A DNA stretch of 8,230 nt from Polaromonas sp. UBA5171 (GTDB lineage Bacteria; Pseudomonadota; Gammaproteobacteria; Burkholderiales; Burkholderiaceae_C): positions 1 to 8,230 of the forward strand of contig DHWX01000076.1 of the NCBI GenBank assembly GCA_002413395.1, given 5' to 3'. This document shows, piece after piece, positions 5,621 through 8,230 of this stretch; the stretch's first letter is position 1, and each line of letters opens with the position of its first letter. A program made the position numbers and the translations under genes. The notes under the pieces were generated by a model, which was not told the origin of the DNA, made no database searches, and saw only the letters and a program-made list of their open reading frames with translations.

Positions 5621-5896
5621 TCATGGGGTGATCTGCACAAAAATTTCGTTGGGTTTGACCATGCCCAGCTCACTACGGGCCTTTTCTTCCACCATTTCAA
5701 GACCTTCCTTGAGGTCTCGGACTTCGGCCGCCAACTGGTCATTGACGAGCTGCGTTTGCGCGTTTTTTGCAAGTTGCTGATCAAGCCGCTGTTGCATCTC
5801 CCGCACGCTGGGAATGCTGCCTCGGCCGATCCAGAGTTGGGCCTGGAAAACCGCCAGCAATGCAATCAGGATGGCAGGAACGAGGCGCTTTCCCAT
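5621..5896 (-). CDS. ftsB: Cell division protein FtsB
   Basis: A 91-residue bitopic membrane protein of the FtsB/DivIC family, a usual length. A short basic N-terminus (MGKR) is followed by one transmembrane helix (about 5-22), then a periplasmic coiled-coil rich in Q, L, E and K (about 31-66), then the conserved EEKARSELGMVKPNEIFV segment (70-87). In E. coli FtsB forms the FtsQ-FtsB-FtsL complex, linking early and late divisome proteins and helping activate septal peptidoglycan synthesis. The ATG at 5896 is preferred; an in-frame TTG at 5902 would add two residues (MP). No clear Shine-Dalgarno sequence precedes it, so translation may depend on the eno ribosome flow: it begins 20 nt after the eno stop. 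The placement directly after eno is common in Betaproteobacteria. Confidence 0.93.
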   Translation of the reverse strand: MGKRLVPAILIALLAVFQAQLWIGRGSIPSVREMQQRLDQQLAKNAQTQLVNDQLAAEVRDLKEGLEMVEEKARSELGMVKPNEIFVQITP

Positions 5897-5916
5897 TGGC
5901 AATTCACGCGGTTCGG

Positions 5917-7200
5917 CTAACGCAGGTTATAGAACGCTGCCCGACCCGGATAAGTCGCCACATCACCCAGGTCTTCTTCGATGCGCAGCAACTGGTTGTA
6001 CTTGGCCATGCGGTCAGAGCGCGAGAGCGAACCGGTCTTGATCTGGCCGGCGTTGGTGCCCACGGCGATGTCTGCAATGGTGGAGTCTTCAGTTTCCCCC
6101 GAACGGTGCGAGATCACCGCGGTGTAACCGGCACGCTTGGCCATTTCAATGGCAGCAAAGGTTTCGGTCAGGGTGCCAATCTGGTTGATCTTGATGAGGA
6201 CGGAATTGGCAATGCCTTTGTCGATGCCTTCCTTGAGGATTTTGGTGTTGGTGACGAACAGGTCGTCACCAACAATCTGTACCTTTTTGCCGAGGCGCTC
6301 GGTGAGCAGCTTCCAACCGTCCCAGTCGCCTTCGGCCATGCCGTCTTCGATACTGATGATGGGGTATTTGTCGACCCAGGTTGCCAGGATGTTGGTCCAT
6401 TCTTCGGCAGACAGGCTCAGACCTTCGCTTGCCAGCACGTATTTGTTATCCTTGTAAAACTCGGATGCGGCGCAATCGAGCCCCAGTGCAACCTGTTCAC
6501 CGGCTACAAAGCCGGCCTTGTCTATCGCCTCCAGGATCATCTGGATGGCTGCTTCGTGGTTTGCCACGCTGGGAGCAAAGCCGCCTTCATCGCCGACGGC
6601 AGTACTCATGCCCTTGGCATGCAGGAGGGCCTTAAGTGCATGAAACACTTCAGCGCCATAGCGCAGGGCTTCGCGAAAGCTCGGTGCACCCACCGGAATG
6701 ATCATGAACTCTTGCAGGTCGAGGTTGTTGTTGGCATGGGCGCCGCCATTGACCACATTCATCATGGGCACTGGCATTTGCATGGCACCGCTGCCGCCAA
6801 AATAGCGGTACAGAGGCAGGCCGGCTTCTTCCGCCGCCGCGCGCGCCACCGCCATACTGACGGCCAGCATGGCGTTGGCACCCAGGCGTGATTTGTTGTC
6901 CGTGCCGTCCAGGTCAATCAGCGTGCGGTCCAGAAAGGCTTGTTCGCTGGCATCCAGACCGAGCACGGCCTCGGAGATTTCCGTGTTGATATGTTCGACG
7001 GCCTTGAGCACGCCTTTGCCGAGGTAGCGTGACTTGTCACCGTCGCGCAATTCGATGGCTTCACGCGAGCCGGTGGAAGCACCCGAAGGCACTGCCGCGC
7101 GACCCATCACACCAGACTCCAGCAGCACGTCGCATTCGACCGTGGGGTTGCCCCGGCTATCCAGAATTTCGCGACCGACGATATCAACTATTGCGCTCAT
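5917..7200 (-). CDS. eno: Enolase (2-phosphoglycerate dehydratase)
   Basis: A 427-residue enolase, normal full length. It converts 2-phosphoglycerate to phosphoenolpyruvate in glycolysis, and the reverse in gluconeogenesis; in many bacteria it is also part of the RNA degradosome. The sequence has the N-terminal REILDSRGNPTVE block (10-22), the mobile loop VPSGASTG (37-44), the metal ligands D242, E285 and D312, the acid/base residues E205 (GDEGG) and K337 (LIKINQIGTL), and the substrate-binding SHRSGETED (364-372). All key residues are in place. The start ATG at 7200 has only a weak GAAAG-like site upstream. It lies 36 nt after the DUF1330 gene and 20 nt before ftsB, so an operon is likely. 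Its product, PEP, is also a substrate of KdsA, encoded two genes upstream. A long antisense open frame inside it is a shadow. Confidence 0.98.
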   Translation of the reverse strand: MSAIVDIVGREILDSRGNPTVECDVLLESGVMGRAAVPSGASTGSREAIELRDGDKSRYLGKGVLKAVEHINTEISEAVLGLDASEQAFLDRTLIDLDGTDNKSRLGANAMLAVSMAVARAAAEEAGLPLYRYFGGSGAMQMPVPMMNVVNGGAHANNNLDLQEFMIIPVGAPSFREALRYGAEVFHALKALLHAKGMSTAVGDEGGFAPSVANHEAAIQMILEAIDKAGFVAGEQVALGLDCAASEFYKDNKYVLASEGLSLSAEEWTNILATWVDKYPIISIEDGMAEGDWDGWKLLTERLGKKVQIVGDDLFVTNTKILKEGIDKGIANSVLIKINQIGTLTETFAAIEMAKRAGYTAVISHRSGETEDSTIADIAVGTNAGQIKTGSLSRSDRMAKYNQLLRIEEDLGDVATYPGRAAFYNLR

Positions 7201-7236
7201 GTATTTCTTTCAAGTCAAAAACAAAAAAATGAAAAG

Positions 7237-7527
7237 TCAGACACCTTCGACCAGCACCATGCGCATCACAGCGGCACCTTGGCGCGCTGCGCGGGCTTTG
7301 CCGTATTCAGGCGAGGCATCAAAGGCCCTTGCCGCTTCAACCGTCGGAAACTTCAGCAGCACCAGACGGTCGGGGCTCCAGTCGCCTTCAATCACCTCAG
7401 CCGTGCCGCCGCGCACGCAGATTTCGGCGCCATGGGCCTGCATGGCTGCGCTGGACCACTTCTTGTATTCCTCGTACTGCACCGGGTTGGTGACAGTCAC
7501 GTTGGCAATGATGTAGGCACTGGTCAT
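7237..7527 (-). CDS. DUF1330 domain-containing protein
   Basis: A 96-residue protein of the DUF1330 family, a small dimeric alpha/beta-barrel fold (ferredoxin-like, related to antibiotic biosynthesis monooxygenase-type domains). Conserved blocks are SAYIIANVTVTNPVQYEEYKK (3-23, with Y21), GDWSPDRLVLLKFP (48-61) and ASPEYGKAR (71-79). No cofactor motif is visible and no reaction is established for the family. It starts 6 nt after the kdsA stop codon; an AGGA site overlapping that stop (about 7532-7535) serves the ATG at 7527. The close spacing suggests co-transcription with kdsA and eno. The insertion of a DUF1330 gene between kdsA and eno is also known in some relatives, as I recall, so it is probably a lineage trait and not a recent acquisition. 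Cytoplasmic by lack of a signal peptide. Confidence 0.9.
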   Translation of the reverse strand: MTSAYIIANVTVTNPVQYEEYKKWSSAAMQAHGAEICVRGGTAEVIEGDWSPDRLVLLKFPTVEAARAFDASPEYGKARAARQGAAVMRMVLVEGV

Positions 7528-7533
7528 GGCTTC

Positions 7534-8230
7534 CTAAATTCCAAAATTGTTTTCGAGAAAACCGTTTTTCTTGGTCACACGGTCAAGATCGAGTAGCGTT
7601 TCCAACAAGGCCTTCATGTGTTTGAGGGGTACGGCGTTCGGGCCGTCGCTCATGGCCTTGGCCGGGTTCGGATGGGTCTCCATAAAGAGGCCCGAGATGC
7701 CCACCGCGACAGCAGCGCGCGCCAGCACCGGCACCATCTCGCGTTGGCCACCGCTGCTGGTGCCCTGGCCGCCGGGCAGTTGCACCGAGTGCGTGGCATC
7801 AAACACCACGGGAGCGTTGGTTTCCCGCATGATCGCCAGACTGCGCATGTCGGATACCAGGTTGTTGTAGCCAAAACTGACCCCGCGTTCACAGGCCATG
7901 AAGTTGTCTTCATTCAGACCCTTTTCGCGTGCTGCAGCGCGCGCCTTGTCGATGACGTTTTTCATGTCACCCGGCGCCAAAAACTGGCCTTTTTTGATAT
8001 TGACCGGCTTGCCTGATTGCGCCACCGCATGAATGAAGTCGGTCTGGCGGCACAAAAAGGCAGGAGTTTGTAACACATCGACCACGCTGGCTACCTGCGC
8101 GATTTGTGATTCGTCGTGGATATCGGTCAGTATTGGCAGCTTCAATTCGTGTTTGACCCGGGCCAGAATTTCAAGGCCTTTGTCGATGCCGGGGCCACGG
8201 AAACTGCTGCCCGAAGAACGATTGGCCTTG
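7534..8230 (-). CDS. kdsA: 3-deoxy-8-phosphooctulonate (KDO-8-P) synthase, 5' end outside window
   Basis: KdsA condenses phosphoenolpyruvate with D-arabinose 5-phosphate to give KDO-8-phosphate, the precursor of the inner-core sugar of lipopolysaccharide. About 231 residues are visible; the family is about 280 long, so roughly the first 50-60 residues, including the Cys/Asn position that separates metal-dependent from metal-independent types, lie beyond position 8230. The frame is open to the window edge; an apparent TTG start at 8145 is internal, because codons upstream read KANRSSGSSFRGPG, a conserved KdsA block. Further family blocks are TDIHDESQI, QTPAFLCRQTDFI, NIKKGQFLAPGDM, CERGVSFGYNNL, FDATHSVQLPGG and MSDGPNAVPL. 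No frameshift was seen. It is the upstream visible gene of the kdsA-DUF1330-eno-ftsB cluster; pyrG often lies further upstream in related genomes but is not visible here. Confidence 0.96.
   Translation of the reverse strand, partial: KANRSSGSSFRGPGIDKGLEILARVKHELKLPILTDIHDESQIAQVASVVDVLQTPAFLCRQTDFIHAVAQSGKPVNIKKGQFLAPGDMKNVIDKARAAAREKGLNEDNFMACERGVSFGYNNLVSDMRSLAIMRETNAPVVFDATHSVQLPGGQGTSSGGQREMVPVLARAAVAVGISGLFMETHPNPAKAMSDGPNAVPLKHMKALLETLLDLDRVTKKNGFLENNFGI

Noticed and set aside
5767..6891. Long plus-strand open frame (374 codons) opposite eno and ftsB
   Set aside because: It lies antisense to enolase, whose catalytic residues are all in place, and its translation resembles no family. 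It is a by-product of codon bias in the real gene.

Overview
The window looks like chromosomal DNA of a Gram-negative betaproteobacterium, perhaps in or near the Nitrosomonadales. This placement is an inference from gene content and order: kdsA, a DUF1330 gene, eno and ftsB in a row, an Hsp33 gene, and proteobacterial-type protein sequences. No rRNA or other taxonomic marker is present. KDO-8-phosphate synthase implies an outer membrane with lipopolysaccharide.

Positions 1-1172 are accessory in character. They hold the 3' part of a GNAT acetyltransferase of the TacT/AtaT toxin type (start outside the window), then an orphan 77-residue two-helix membrane protein with its own recognisable promoter and ribosome binding site, then a gene-free stretch with a 56-bp imperfect palindrome.

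Positions 1173-3644 (minus strand) are a tight three-gene operon read amrB-amrA-amrS: a MEMO1-family protein, an AMMECR1-domain protein and a radical SAM enzyme with extra cysteine clusters. This is the AmmeMemoRadiSam set, whose parts are conserved across domains of life but whose bacterial reaction, to my knowledge, is not established. Both gene junctions overlap (17 bp and 4 bp), and each gene has a strong Shine-Dalgarno sequence. It is the best candidate here for a system whose biochemistry is still open.

Positions about 3669-4008 hold a decayed IS5-type transposase fragment lying between the divergent amr operon and a plus-strand pair: a gamma-class carbonic anhydrase-like hexapeptide protein (4094-4618) and the redox-regulated chaperone Hsp33 (4668-5615).

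Positions 5621-8230 (minus strand) are a core housekeeping cluster: kdsA (5' end cut by the window edge), a small DUF1330 protein, eno (enolase) and ftsB (divisome protein). Gaps are short (6, 36 and 20 nt), so co-transcription is likely. ftsB converges on hslO with 5 nt between stop codons.

No tRNA, rRNA, CRISPR array or origin was seen. No gene-free stretch exceeds 300 bases.
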